From Fictibacillus barbaricus (GTDB lineage: Bacteria; Bacillota; Bacilli; Bacillales; Fictibacillaceae): a stretch of DNA of 64,000 nucleotides. Every line of letters starts with the position of its first letter. Position 1 is the first letter of the stretch. Below the pieces are notes generated by a model, which ran no database searches, was not told where the DNA came from, and saw only the letters and a list, made by a program, of their open reading frames with translations. The stretch is taken from positions 1,426,001-1,490,000 of the forward strand of contig NZ_BMCE01000002.1 in the NCBI RefSeq assembly GCF_014635025.1. Reading direction: 5' to 3'. The position numbers were made by a program, and so were the translations under genes. This document shows, one piece after another, positions 15,701 to 23,590 of the stretch.

Positions 15701-17115
15701 CGAAGCAATGCGGCAACGGCTGATACGTGCGGCCCTGCCATTGAAGTACCATTCCATCCGCCTTCATAGGCACTTCCCGGTACAGAGGATCGAATATTTA
15801 CACCTGGCGCAGAGATCTCTGGCTTCGTTTCATCATATGGGGATGGTCCTTGGAGAGAGAAGCTAGCTAAACGGTCATTGATATCCGTTGCACCAGTAGC
15901 AAAAGATTCAGGATAGTTTGCAGGTGTCGCTACAGATCCAGGACCGCCCGGGTTAAAGATAGTCGTGTTGCCTGCAGAGAATTCTGGGAAGATTTCTGCT
16001 GCACGCCATGCAGCAACCATTTCTCTGTACCACTCATCTAATCCAGGTCCGCCGCCCCAAGAGTTGTTAACAACATCTGGCGCTTTTTCTGGATGAGGGT
16101 TGCCCTGTGCATCTTTTGGAGCTAAGATCCATTCACCTGCTTCTAACAGATCAACGTCTGTACCACCGTCTGCATTGAATGCTTTAACGGCAATCCATTT
16201 TGCACCAGGTGCAACACCGATTTGGTTGGCACCATCTGGTTCAGAACCGACCATTGTTCCGGTAACATGTGTACCATGTCCCAGGTCGTCATAAGCGGCT
16301 GCTTGACCGCTTACTGCATCAAACCAGCTGAACTGATGATCTGGAGTATCGGGATTCTGCGGGTTAAATCCCCGGTACTTTTCCTTTAAAGCTTGGTGGT
16401 TCCATTGTACGCCTGTATCAATAGATGCAACAACTGTACCAGAACCATCGATACCCATATCCCAAACGGCAGGAGCTCCTACTCGTTCAATATTCCATTC
16501 AATAGAAGACAATCTGTTTTCCGGTTCAGCTTGCAGGGCAGGTTTTTGTTTTTCGGGGAGTTTAATCGTACTTACAGGCTGAATGAGCTGTCTTGTTTCA
16601 TTTGGAAGGACTTTTTCAACCTCGGGGAATGCTGCGATTTCTTCCATAACTTCCTTTGTTGCTGTAACAGCCATACCGTTTACAACATAAAAGGATTGGA
16701 TTTTTTCAGCTTTTCCTGCTTTTTCTTGTTTTTCTAAGTAGTTTTTTGTGTGCTGTTGTGTTTCTAGCGCTTTTGCACGAAGAGAAGAAACAAGTGTGGA
16801 ACGTTTCATTAGCTTAGATTGATTGGCAGAAAGTTTTTGGGACTTTGCTTTTTTAGCTGCTTTTTTTGCGACTTCTGCTGTATCAACTTGTTCTTTAAAC
16901 TTTATAAGGAACGTGACCTTATCTTTTTTATTGAACTGTTCACTCAATCTTTTAGAGACCTTATTTTTGCTGCTTTCTAATGCTGCTTTCTTTGCTGATG
17001 TAGATGGTTTTTCTTTTGTTGCTGCATTCGCTTGAGACGGGAACATCAATGGAACAATCATTAAAAAAGCTAAAAATACGGAAAGCCAGCGTACTTTTTT
17101 TTTGTTTTTACTCAT
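12778..17115 (-). CDS. bpr: Secreted S8 subtilisin-like protease, bacillopeptidase F type
   Basis: A 1445-residue exported protease. Residues 1-31 are a signal peptide (cleavage near SQANA-A). Residues about 65-180 resemble an I9 inhibitor propeptide. The S8 domain spans about 205-530 with Asp233 (ASIDTGVQ), His280 (GHGTHVTGT), oxyanion Asn383 (SAGNTT) and Ser458 (NGTSMAGPH). Then come a MAM/immune-inhibitor-like beta domain (about 650-790), two carboxypeptidase-regulatory-like repeats (about 860-990), and two Ig-like repeats (both with PxITSPxDG openings) before a final beta domain. Length and order match bacillopeptidase F (about 1430 residues). GGAGGG precedes the ATG. No sorting signal or SLH domain is seen, so it is probably released or processed. 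Confidence 0.9.
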   Translation of the reverse strand: MSKNKKKVRWLSVFLAFLMIVPLMFPSQANAATKEKPSTSAKKAALESSKNKVSKRLSEQFNKKDKVTFLIKFKEQVDTAEVAKKAAKKAKSQKLSANQSKLMKRSTLVSSLRAKALETQQHTKNYLEKQEKAGKAEKIQSFYVVNGMAVTATKEVMEEIAAFPEVEKVLPNETRQLIQPVSTIKLPEKQKPALQAEPENRLSSIEWNIERVGAPAVWDMGIDGSGTVVASIDTGVQWNHQALKEKYRGFNPQNPDTPDHQFSWFDAVSGQAAAYDDLGHGTHVTGTMVGSEPDGANQIGVAPGAKWIAVKAFNADGGTDVDLLEAGEWILAPKDAQGNPHPEKAPDVVNNSWGGGPGLDEWYREMVAAWRAAEIFPEFSAGNTTIFNPGGPGSVATPANYPESFATGATDINDRLASFSLQGPSPYDETKPEISAPGVNIRSSVPGSAYEGGWNGTSMAGPHVSAVAALLRQADASLTVEEMEEILLSSATPLTDATFPESPNNGYGHGLVNAFTAVSSVVTGLGSIEGTVTKEGEDTEAPSITHEGPSESYKEMPLTLEAQASDNISVTSVLLSYQNEDGSWTDIAAERTEGDYKSGAYTATIPGSALTGDQIVYKWKVNDFGGNEVSAEDYTVALLPGISVGYEEDFEGSLTGWSSYGPNNSWEHGTPTSGPGAALSGEKVYATNLAGNYANSSNMTLVMPPVDLPEGHSYLQFKQWHDLERNYDYGHVFVSTDMENWTQKLRVNSTSGGWIDGEVDLSEYAGQRVYVAFNVTTDGSVVKAGWYLDDVKLMDQPLAPAQKAKLGKGSVDKAPSLEAKPKVDPSKILPMKPTEEKEPSKDGEAAPMALPMRAEVSVLETGRSVYTNPQDGSYSLTHAAGTYTVKAEAYGFRSASQTVNLEADGTARANFTLEEIPKGTVSGNVTNQVTGEPVAGATVMLMEDAAVSPVETNEDGSYEIEAYEGEYTLKVVAPSYYGEEASVTIAGGGSTEQNFELKPFIGYPGEIGYDDGTAENARAFYDAGNGWAVKMSLAEGNEKAAVTGGLFRFWDTEWPVPGGTEFQLAVYDASGPDGAPGKKLAGPFDATALRNGEWTHVDLSAHGIMVEGDFYMVYIQSHPNPNTPGLGTDEDGEWSGRSYQLVGGAWSQSPEDEGNYMIRATVNYEVTAPVITSPADGAFTNQENVTVSGTAAPTTTVKIFNNGEEVASAATTDEGTFSADLTLEDGENRLTTKAVTEQGSTDESAPVTITLDQSKPRVSITSPEDGLKTNRESVTVTGTVNETNLDWIKVNGQKAKVDEEGNYSHRMLLNEGENVIKVVALDKAGNRHAKTVKVYAKFEAPVIENLKPDADKELKSGESVKIEFESEPGLDAIFVIHMPLTNAGNLANATELAMRETSEGHYEGYYTATSNVKAPGAIVEVIASDDYGNKTYEKAAGKLYINAKK

Positions 17116-17727
17116 GTTTCTTTTCCCTCCCTATTCTTTTTGGCGATACAGATCTCTAACTCTATTTACCGTTTCACACCTCCTGTATTTTTTTTGAAAA
17201 TATAGTAATTACTTGTTGTTATGTAAAGATTAACCGATGACCGATGTAAGATTATGTAAAAAAATGTCGTTATTTTTGCATGAAATTGGAAATTAAATCC
17301 TTTGTATGACCTTAATCCTTCCGTTTTGTTACTATTGAATAACTGATTTTTATTTCTGTCCTATTTTTTAAGGAAAGACAAACTTCTGACTCATGACCTA
17401 ACTACCTGTTTTTGTAATATAAAAACTCAGTTGATTAAAATAAGAATTCGGACCCCCATGAACACAAACAAACACTCTTTGATTTTCTATTTTTTTCTTT
17501 ATTTTCTCAATCCTGTATTGATTTCGTTACATTTTTCTAAAATAAAGACTGCCTTATTTCCTACCAATCAATCAGTCCAATTGTCGGAAAAAGAAATCCT
17601 TCTACCCAAAAAAAAGTATCTTCTTTATCAAAATGGTATAGGGCATACCATTTAATAAAGGCACTCTTTTGATTAAATGTCGTTTCTTGACAAAAAAAAC
17701 TCTCTCTTATTAAGAGAGAGTTCTAAC
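17116..17727. other. AT-rich intergenic region upstream of bpr
   Basis: About 610 bases without a supported gene. A 74-codon plus-strand frame at 17431-17655 has no ribosome site and low-complexity sequence. The region holds a 9-base perfect inverted repeat at 17631-17653 and the flavin reductase terminator at 17698-17722. It probably contains the long regulatory region of the protease gene, but no promoter could be assigned with confidence. Confidence 0.5.
17698..17722 (-). terminator. Intrinsic terminator of the flavin reductase/mhq operon
   Basis: AACTCTCTCTTA and TAAGAGAGAGTT form a long perfect stem; on the minus strand eight T follow. Confidence 0.9.
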
Positions 17728-18339
17728 TTATTCAGGTCTTGTTAATGAATAGGCATCACCGATCTTTGCATAGTTAGTTCCTGCTAGCCTTCCAACAGGA
17801 CGCAGCCTCTTGGCATCAATCCTGCCTTGACTGTATATGTCCTCTGCTATGTGATAGTGGACAACCCTTCCGATCAGGAGGTCCGTTGCCGGTTTATCAG
17901 GTGTGCCGCCTAGAGGAATGATCTGTTCAATAACACATTCCATTCTAATTTTTGCCTCTGCAATTCCCGGAACTTTCACTTTTACAGATTCAACAGCTGT
18001 CAGATTTGCCAGTTCGACTTCACTTTCTTCAGGTCCTAAATTTGCTGCAGTTTGATTTACGGCTTCAATGTACGTTTCGTCTGGGATGTGTACGACGAAT
18101 TGTCCTAATGCTGCGGCATTTCTGGAAGTATCTTTTTGTACGCCATCCCTCCTGCCGATTGATATAGCGATCAAGGGCGGGTCGGCCGTCAGTGCGTTAA
18201 AATAGCTGAAAGGAGCTGCGTTTAAGACACCTGTTTCGGATAATGTGCTCACAAAAGCGATAGGTCTTGGGATGATACTCCCAGTCAGAAACTTATAGTT
18301 TTCTTTTACGGATAAGCTTTGAGGGTCAATCGATTTCAT
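17728..18339 (-). CDS. Flavin reductase family protein (FMN-binding)
   Basis: A 203-residue split-barrel flavoprotein of the flavin reductase-like (DIM6/NTAB) family: GSIIPRPIAFVSTL (20-33), NAAPFSYFNALTADPPLIAI (40-59) and DLLIGRVVHYH (about 152-162) are typical. Such proteins bind FMN and reduce it with NAD(P)H or use it on small molecules. It is the last gene of a three-gene minus-strand operon with mhqD and mhqO (15 bases behind mhqD), which suggests a role in handling quinones or other electrophiles. AGGTGATG precedes the start. Confidence 0.85.
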   Translation of the reverse strand: MKSIDPQSLSVKENYKFLTGSIIPRPIAFVSTLSETGVLNAAPFSYFNALTADPPLIAISIGRRDGVQKDTSRNAAALGQFVVHIPDETYIEAVNQTAANLGPEESEVELANLTAVESVKVKVPGIAEAKIRMECVIEQIIPLGGTPDKPATDLLIGRVVHYHIAEDIYSQGRIDAKRLRPVGRLAGTNYAKIGDAYSLTRPE

Positions 18340-18354
18340 GAATCATCACCTGCT

Positions 18355-18963
18355 TTAGTTAAAATTTTTACTGAACCATTGTGCCGCTTCTTCGACCTCA
18401 GCTCTTGATAGCTGATGGCCCATGTTCTCCCATTTTACGTGTACAGCTGCGCCTGCATGTGAAAGAAGATTCTCTAATTCTTCCGTTTCCTCCGGAGGAC
18501 AGATAGGATCATTTTTGCCTGCACCAATAAAGACAGGCAGACCTTTTAGATCGGGTAATTCAACTCCTCGTCTTGGCACCATTGGGTGATGAAGGATAGC
18601 TCCTTTTAACGAATGCTGATAATGGAAAATCAAACTCCCTGCAATATTTGCTCCGTTTGAATAGCCGACCGCAACCACATGATCACGGTTGAACTCATAT
18701 TTTTGAGCAGCCTCATCAATAAACTCATGAAGTTCTTTTGTACGGAAGATCAAATCCTCCTCATCGAAAACCCCTTCTGCTAAACGGCGGAAAAACCGCG
18801 GCATTCCGTTTTCGGATACATTACCTCGTACACTTAAAACAGATGATTCCGGTGAGATCAAATCAGCCAACGAAAGAAGGTCTTCTTCGTTTCCTCCTGT
18901 TCCGTGCAGCAAGAGCAGTACAGACTTTGTTGTATCAGTCCCTTTTTTAAACAAGTGTTTCAT
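18355..18963 (-). CDS. mhqD: Alpha/beta hydrolase (carboxylesterase/phospholipase-type), MhqD-like
   Basis: A 202-residue hydrolase: LLLLHGTGGNEEDLL forms the oxyanion loop (about 15-29), VGYSNGANIAGSL carries the nucleophile Ser in GYSNG (about 106), NDPICPP gives the Asp (about 150), and GHQLS the His (about 182). The size and order agree with MhqD of the B. subtilis methyl-hydroquinone regulon. Its ATG overlaps the TGA of the upstream dioxygenase by four bases (ATGA), showing coupling. GAGGAGG lies upstream inside the previous gene. The natural substrate is unknown. Confidence 0.85.
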   Translation of the reverse strand: MKHLFKKGTDTTKSVLLLLHGTGGNEEDLLSLADLISPESSVLSVRGNVSENGMPRFFRRLAEGVFDEEDLIFRTKELHEFIDEAAQKYEFNRDHVVAVGYSNGANIAGSLIFHYQHSLKGAILHHPMVPRRGVELPDLKGLPVFIGAGKNDPICPPEETEELENLLSHAGAAVHVKWENMGHQLSRAEVEEAAQWFSKNFN

Positions 18964-19922
18964 GATTTGTCCTCCTCTAAGATCCTTGCTTCTGCTGGCT
19001 GCAAATGATTCTGAATCTGCTCTCGATGAGGTTCTAGCCATGGCGGAAGCAATAGACTTTTTCCTAATTCTGCTTCTGTCTCATCACGGGTAAATCCTGG
19101 TGGATCTGTTGCGATCTCAAAAAGGATTCCACCTTCTTCACGGAAATAGATAGCGTTAAAATATTGACGATCAATGATCTCTGTAACATGAAAATTATTT
19201 TGCTTTACATGCTTCTGCCACAACTCATGATCTTCATAGCTGCTTGCCCGCCATGCGATGTGATGAACGGTCCCTACTCCACTTACTCCTCGTGCTTCTG
19301 GAGAAAGTTTGATATCGATCACATTTCCGATATCGCTTTTTGCTTTAAAACGAACGTAATTACCTTCTTGACCTATCTTTTTTAGTCCCATCACATCTGT
19401 TAGAACAACTTCTGTCTGCTGTGGTGAAACTGAAAGTAATGTTGCCCCACCAAACCCTTTGATCGCGTGCTGAGATGCAACTCCGCCAAATGACCATTCG
19501 CTTATCTTTCCTTCTTGTCTTGCGACGATCTCTAGACGCAGTCCATGAGGATCTAAGAATTCTAGATATTCTTCTTGGAAACGTATAGTTTTCTTATATT
19601 CGATAGAAAACTTTAGCAGTCTTTCCTCCCAAAACGGAAGTGAATCTTCCGGAACAACAAAAGAAGTCGTTCCTACCTGGCCTGAACCAACTCTTCCTCT
19701 ATAGGCATCCGGCCACGGAAAGAAAGTCATAATGGTCCCAGGGCTGCCTCCTTCATCTCCAAAATAAAGATGATACGTTCCTGGATCATCAAAGTTTACC
19801 GTTTTCTTAACTAGCCTTAATCCTAGTACTCCAGCATAAAAATCAACATTCTCCTGCGGACTGCCGACAATAGCTGTAATGTGATGAATTCCATCTGTCT
19901 GCATTGTCATACTCATTTTCAT
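18960..19922 (-). CDS. mhqO: Ring-cleaving dioxygenase, MhqO-like (VOC fold)
   Basis: A 320-residue extradiol-type dioxygenase made of two VOC modules: GIHHITAIVGSPQENVDFYA (about residues 11-30) gives the first metal His, VGTVHHIAWRASS (about 214-226) the second, and FEIATDPPGF the C-terminal Glu. MhqO-type proteins are thought to detoxify hydroquinones. The frame opens at 19928, but the ATG at 19922 gives a workable spacing from AAAGG. It heads the operon with mhqD and the flavin reductase behind a strong promoter that shares half-sites with the azoR promoter of this window. Confidence 0.87.
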   Translation of the reverse strand: MKMSMTMQTDGIHHITAIVGSPQENVDFYAGVLGLRLVKKTVNFDDPGTYHLYFGDEGGSPGTIMTFFPWPDAYRGRVGSGQVGTTSFVVPEDSLPFWEERLLKFSIEYKKTIRFQEEYLEFLDPHGLRLEIVARQEGKISEWSFGGVASQHAIKGFGGATLLSVSPQQTEVVLTDVMGLKKIGQEGNYVRFKAKSDIGNVIDIKLSPEARGVSGVGTVHHIAWRASSYEDHELWQKHVKQNNFHVTEIIDRQYFNAIYFREEGGILFEIATDPPGFTRDETEAELGKSLLLPPWLEPHREQIQNHLQPAEARILEEDKS

Positions 19923-19934
19923 TAACATCCTTTC

Positions 19935-19992
19935 AGTTGATCAACTTATTTTTTGTAAGTTTAGTATATAAAATATAACTTACTTTTGTCAA
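19935..19992 (-). promoter_or_regulatory. Promoter and candidate operator of the mhqO operon
   Basis: Minus strand TTGACA (19992-19987) and TATACT (19968-19963) are 18 bases apart. GTAAGTT (19955-19961) and AACTTAC (19977-19983) form an inverted repeat enclosing the -10, and the perfect palindrome AGTTGATCAACT lies at 19935-19946. The same -35 segment and half-sites occur before azoR, which suggests a shared MarR/DUF24-type repressor. Confidence 0.6.
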
Positions 19993-20151
19993 GTAACTAT
20001 ATTTATTTGTAATCCAATTGCAGATTCTCTTCAACTTAGTAGTCAATAAATGCTCCTTTTCATTATGTACGTATCACTGTTTACTTAGCCTTTACCCTTT
20101 ATGAGGGGTTAAAAACGATAAGGTGAGGACTTGAAACCTTTAAAACAAAAA

Positions 20152-20181
20152 TCCACGTGGAATATGTATATTCCACGTGGA
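20152..20181 (-). terminator. Intrinsic terminator of the aldo/keto reductase gene
   Basis: A perfect 14-base inverted repeat (TCCACGTGGAATAT and its complement) with only two central bases; on the minus strand TTTTTGTTTT follows. It contains the dyad CCACGTGG. Confidence 0.8.
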
Positions 20182-20207
20182 CAAAAAGTGAATTGTTGTA
20201 TTTGTTT

Positions 20208-20220
20208 GGGGACAGACCCC
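20208..20220. repeat. Short palindromic element GGGGACAGACCCC
   Basis: A one-base variant of the element at 4857-4869, again followed by a T run, and placed 3 bases behind the stop of the aldo/keto reductase gene. Confidence 0.5.
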
Positions 20221-20223
20221 TTT

Positions 20224-21060
20224 TTAGAAGTCGAATTTATCAGGGTCTGGACCGATGCGGCGATCTTCATTCAAATCATTGATCTTCTCCATATCCTTGA
20301 CAGACAGTTCAAAGTCAAAGATATCCGCGTTTTCAACAATACGATGCTGTTTAATAGATTTAGGAATTGTAACAACACCGTTTTGAAGATCCCAGCGAAG
20401 GATGATCTGAGCCACAGATTTCCCGTATTTCTCAGCTAGCTCAACAAGTGTTGGCTCATCCAATAGTTCACCTTGCATCAATGGGCTCCATGCTTCCATT
20501 TGGATGCCATTCTCTTTACAGAATGAAAGGAGTTCCTTTTGTGCAAGACGAGGATGGTACTCCACTTGGTTTACCATCGGCTTGATCTCGCAATCAGCTA
20601 AGATGTCTTCTAAGTGATGAATTTGGAAGTTAGATACACCAATCGCTTTAACTTTTCCATCTTTATAGAGCTTCTCAAGCGCAAGCCATGTTTCTTTGTA
20701 CTTGCCTTTTACAGGCCAGTGAACCAAATAAAGGTCAAGATATTCCAGACCGAGCTTGCTCATGCTCTCGTCAAAAGCAGCCAGTGTTGACTCATAACCT
20801 TGATCTTTATTCCATACTTTAGTCGTGATGAACAATTCTTCGCGAGGGACACCCGCTTCTTTAATAGCTTGTCCCACACCTTCTTCATTTTTATAGATGG
20901 CTGCTGTATCGATGCTCTTATAACCTGCTTCAATCGCCCATTTAACAGAGTCGATTACTTCTTGGCCTTCTTCCACTTTAAATACTCCAAGGCCAAACCA
21001 GGGCATCTTTACTCCATTATTCAGTACAGTTGTATCTTGCAGTGAATTAATTGTTGTCAT
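20224..21060 (-). CDS. yvgN: Aldo/keto reductase, glyoxal/methylglyoxal reductase type (YvgN-like)
   Basis: A 278-residue NADPH-dependent TIM-barrel reductase with the catalytic tetrad Asp51, Tyr56, Lys81 and His114 ([25 protein letters not shown]) and the C-terminal coenzyme segment [19 protein letters not shown]. It is very similar in length and motif spacing to YvgN of B. subtilis, which reduces glyoxal and methylglyoxal. It is monocistronic, with its own terminator. It sits beside the quinone-stress operon but is separated by about 300 bases. Confidence 0.88.
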   Translation of the reverse strand: MTTINSLQDTTVLNNGVKMPWFGLGVFKVEEGQEVIDSVKWAIEAGYKSIDTAAIYKNEEGVGQAIKEAGVPREELFITTKVWNKDQGYESTLAAFDESMSKLGLEYLDLYLVHWPVKGKYKETWLALEKLYKDGKVKAIGVSNFQIHHLEDILADCEIKPMVNQVEYHPRLAQKELLSFCKENGIQMEAWSPLMQGELLDEPTLVELAEKYGKSVAQIILRWDLQNGVVTIPKSIKQHRIVENADIFDFELSVKDMEKINDLNEDRRIGPDPDKFDF

Positions 21061-21212
21061 CTGTATCTGCCTCCAATTCTACATGTAATTTTTATCCTAT
21101 AAAAAGATATTGTCATATTCTGCTGTAGAAAGGAAACATTTCGACTTTTAGAAGGTTTTTAAATCCTTCTATGGAAGTAGTATCCAACACATTATGAAAA
21201 TGGGGTGTTAGT

Positions 21213-21407
21213 GTGAAGGACAATCTGATTCAATTTAAAACAAAAAGCGAATCATCTAAATCTATGCCTGAACAAGAATTTACCCTGATTCAGGAGATTC
21301 GTGAACTGTTGTCAGAGTTTCACTGTAATTATCCTTTAGTAACAAAAAAGGCCATTTTACTTCGTATTGATCAACTAACAGATGAACTCATCTTCCATAA
21401 GCGTTAG
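21213..21407 (+). CDS. Small 64-residue protein of unknown function
   Basis: The frame starts with GTG six bases behind GGGGTG. The second half (FTLIQEIRELLSEFHCNY, then ILLRIDQLTDELI) is helical and could be a far-diverged Spo0E-like hairpin, but the Ser-Gln-x-Leu-Asp signature is absent, so no family is claimed. It overlaps the convergent Spo0E-like gene by four bases. Confidence 0.5.
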   Translation: MKDNLIQFKTKSESSKSMPEQEFTLIQEIRELLSEFHCNYPLVTKKAILLRIDQLTDELIFHKR

Positions 21408-21577
21408 TTAAAAAAAGCTTGCCGTTGATAGACATTTAGTAATATGTCAAGTTCTTGACTGCATTTTACTGTTTCCGTGCTGGTTAATCCGCTGCGATCG
21501 GCAATTTCTACCAGCTTCTCTTTTTTTTCTTTTATACATTCCATGAGAAGAGAGTTATTCCATACTTTTTTCTCCAC
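21404..21577 (-). CDS. Spo0E-like sporulation regulatory protein (aspartyl-phosphate phosphatase)
   Basis: A 57-residue protein with the Spo0E family pattern: a first helix (LLMECIKEKKEKLVEIADR), a turn, and TVKCSQELDILLNVYQ holding the Ser-Gln-x-Leu-Asp signature that forms the phosphatase site. Spo0E-type proteins remove phosphate from Spo0A and delay sporulation. The start is GTG behind AAGGGGAG. Two further members lie at 49080 and 49756. Its short length makes it easy to miss. Confidence 0.75.
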   Translation of the reverse strand: MEKKVWNNSLLMECIKEKKEKLVEIADRSGLTSTETVKCSQELDILLNVYQRQAFFN

Positions 21578-21836
21578 GAGAATCGGCTCCCCTTATGTCA
21601 ATTTTGTACCTCTCGATTATTATGACCGCTTTTTCTCGTCTTGAAAATAGATTCCGCAAAAGAAGAAGTAATCTTACAAAAGCGGACATTTTTTTACATG
21701 GCAAATCGTCATAAAGACCCAAAACTTCCTCCAATGTTAAGCATTTTTCAGCCGCATTCGTCTACTTTTTCGGGACTTTTCAATCGATTATATTTAATAG
21801 AGAAAGAAAATTAAAAAGGGAGGACTTTAGGAAAAA

Positions 21837-22079
21837 ATGAGAAAAATGTCAAAAGAAATAAAAGAAGAGATGATTGATAGAATACAGGCCTTCTTTATAA
21901 AAGAACGCGGTGAAGAAATTGGCAATCTAGCAGCTGAGCAAGTTCTGGACTTTATAACAGAAGAGATGGCTTCTTATTTTTACAATGAGGGAATTGAAGA
22001 TTCTATATCAGCGCTTCAATTAAGAATGGAGAATTTAGAAGAAGACCTGTATACGTTAAAGCATCCCCTTTATAAATAA
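21837..22079 (+). CDS. DUF2164 family protein
   Basis: An 80-residue acidic protein with the DUF2164 core IDRIQAFFIKERGEEIGNLA and AAEQVLDFITEEMASYFYNE, ending GIEDSISALQLRMENLEED. Many Bacillus genomes carry one copy; function unknown. AGGA lies five bases before the ATG. It is monocistronic and ends at a shared terminator. Confidence 0.85.
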   Translation: MRKMSKEIKEEMIDRIQAFFIKERGEEIGNLAAEQVLDFITEEMASYFYNEGIEDSISALQLRMENLEEDLYTLKHPLYK

Positions 22080-22088
22080 TAGACAGGA

Positions 22089-22118
22089 AAAAAGGATGGG
22101 AGATTTCCCATCCTTTTT
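22089..22118. terminator. Bidirectional intrinsic terminator
   Basis: AAAAAGGATGGGA and TTCCCATCCTTTTT form a 13-base stem with loop GAT between convergent genes. Confidence 0.9.
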
Positions 22119-22410
22119 ATTGTTTCTTGTCATTATAGTAATTGACTGAATACATAGCACCCTCTTCAACCATCTTATTATCATCTACATCCATTGGATC
22201 AGGGTGACCTGCTTTATTGATCGGGAGCTGTGTACGCTCGATATGGTGAGGACGGACTTTCCGTTTCATATCTTTCAGTTTCATTTTTGTTTTTATACGA
22301 TTTGGTTTAAAAGAGAGCCAGACCAATGCACCTGTACCTAAACCGATTAAAGCCCACGATTGCGTTTTAAATAATTTGTTAGTCGTTTTCATTTGGGTTG
22401 CAGTTTGCAT
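22117..22410 (-). CDS. Small single-pass membrane protein of unknown function
   Basis: A 97-residue protein with one membrane segment (about 18-34, SWALIGLGTGALVWLSF), then a strongly basic stretch (PNRIKTKMKLKDMKRKVRP) and an acidic tail. The basic flank predicts an inside C-terminus. AAAGGAGG precedes the ATG. Family not recognised. Confidence 0.65.
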   Translation of the reverse strand: MQTATQMKTTNKLFKTQSWALIGLGTGALVWLSFKPNRIKTKMKLKDMKRKVRPHHIERTQLPINKAGHPDPMDVDDNKMVEEGAMYSVNYYNDKKQ

Positions 22411-22593
22411 GTATAACGCCTCCTTTGCTTACTATTACCCCTTTTTTCTTCATTCGTAACATCACAAATTTGTTGCAAAATTATTACATCCGCCCAATTC
22501 CGAAAAAACTAAACTTTTGTCCATACACGCTTTTCACCTATTACATATACTGTATCGAAGTTGTAAGTATAAATCGTAAGGAGGAGTTTTAGA

Positions 22594-22776
22594 ATGTATG
22601 CAAATTCACCTGTAAATGCTTCAATGGCAAACGCACCAATTTATGGTGGTGGCGGATATGGTTATTGTGGTGGCGGTTATGGTTATGGTAAGGGTTTTGC
22701 GATCATAGTCGTTCTATTCATCCTTCTCATTATCGTTGGTTGTTCTTGGGCGCATAAAGGCGGCAAAGACTGCTAA
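22594..22776 (+). CDS. YjcZ family sporulation peptide
   Basis: A 60-residue protein with a Gly/Tyr-rich N-terminal part ([17 protein letters not shown]) followed by one membrane segment ([18 protein letters not shown]), the layout of the YjcZ/YhjR sporulation peptides of Bacillus. Some members are made in the mother cell and found in spores; the exact role is open. AAGGAGGAG precedes the ATG and a strong terminator follows. Confidence 0.88.
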   Translation: MYANSPVNASMANAPIYGGGGYGYCGGGYGYGKGFAIIVVLFILLIIVGCSWAHKGGKDC

Positions 22777-22795
22777 TTTTATTCCCAGTAAAAAA

Positions 22796-22820
22796 GGGTG
22801 CGGTTATAATAACCGCACCC
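22796..22820. terminator. Bidirectional intrinsic terminator
   Basis: GGGTGCGGTTAT and ATAACCGCACCC form a near-perfect stem followed by six T on the plus strand and five on the minus. Confidence 0.9.
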
Positions 22821-22824
22821 TTTT

Positions 22825-23454
22825 TTACATATACCGCTTTGTTTTTTTCTGAAATCGAACCGTTCGTACAAAATCAATAATTCTGGTGCTGATCCATTGA
22901 CATAATAAAGCAAACAAAATGATTTCAATTCCAATCGTTACAGAGGTAACAAGCAAAACAAAGCTGTTGATTAAAAAAAGAATGGTGCCTGGTCTCTTTC
23001 CTGACCATTTTGCGAGGATTAAAGCTAAAATATCCATACCGCCAGAAGATGCTCCAAAACGAAAAAGAATACCAACTCCTGTACCAAAGATAATAGCCCC
23101 GTAGATCACATCGATGATTGTCATGTTCAAAGGCTGTGGTACCAGCGCCGTCATCCAATCTACCGTAACAGAGGTAACAGCCACGCAATAAATGGTCCAT
23201 AAAGCAGTCAGTTTTCCAAGTTTATTAATTGCCAGAAGCAATAACCCAAAATTAATGGTCCATAAGGTTAGCCCTAATGGTACATGAAAGAAATAATCAT
23301 TTAAAATAGCAATGCCGGCTGCCCCGCCAGAAGGTATAGCGTGGGGAAATAAGAATCCAGCCATAGCTAGTCCCTGCAAAAAAGCTCCAACTGTTAACCA
23401 TACGATTCTCTGCAAAACAAAAATCCTTTCTGATTCATCATTTCTATCCTTCAT
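22825..23454 (-). CDS. YitT family membrane protein without the DUF2179 tail
   Basis: A 209-residue protein with five to six membrane segments. GFLFPHAIPSGGAAGIAIL and FGASSGGMDILALIL are the twin Gly-rich motifs of the YitT (DUF161) family. Most YitT proteins have about 280 residues with a C-terminal cytoplasmic DUF2179 domain; here the protein ends with a short basic tail, so that domain is missing. The function of the family is not known. The start is uncertain: GTG 23466 and ATG 23454 are in frame and neither has a strong ribosome site. Confidence 0.8.
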   Translation of the reverse strand: MKDRNDESERIFVLQRIVWLTVGAFLQGLAMAGFLFPHAIPSGGAAGIAILNDYFFHVPLGLTLWTINFGLLLLAINKLGKLTALWTIYCVAVTSVTVDWMTALVPQPLNMTIIDVIYGAIIFGTGVGILFRFGASSGGMDILALILAKWSGKRPGTILFLINSFVLLVTSVTIGIEIILFALLCQWISTRIIDFVRTVRFQKKTKRYM

Positions 23455-23590
23455 TTTAGATCTCACACTAAGAAATGCAAGATGTTTTAGGAATCATTTT
23501 TATCATTCATAAGTTTACCTTTTTGGATAAGCTCTCTATGTATCTGCTTAGCATATAGTAAAGAAACATGAGAAAAAAAGTGGGGTGGGT

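Noticed and set aside
17431-17655. 74-codon ORF in the bpr upstream region
   Set aside because: AT-rich low-complexity translation, no ribosome site, overlaps a dyad.
21698-21814. 38-codon plus-strand ORF (MANRHKDPKLPPMLSI...) upstream of the DUF2164 gene
   Set aside because: No ribosome site in front; composition alone is not enough to call it.
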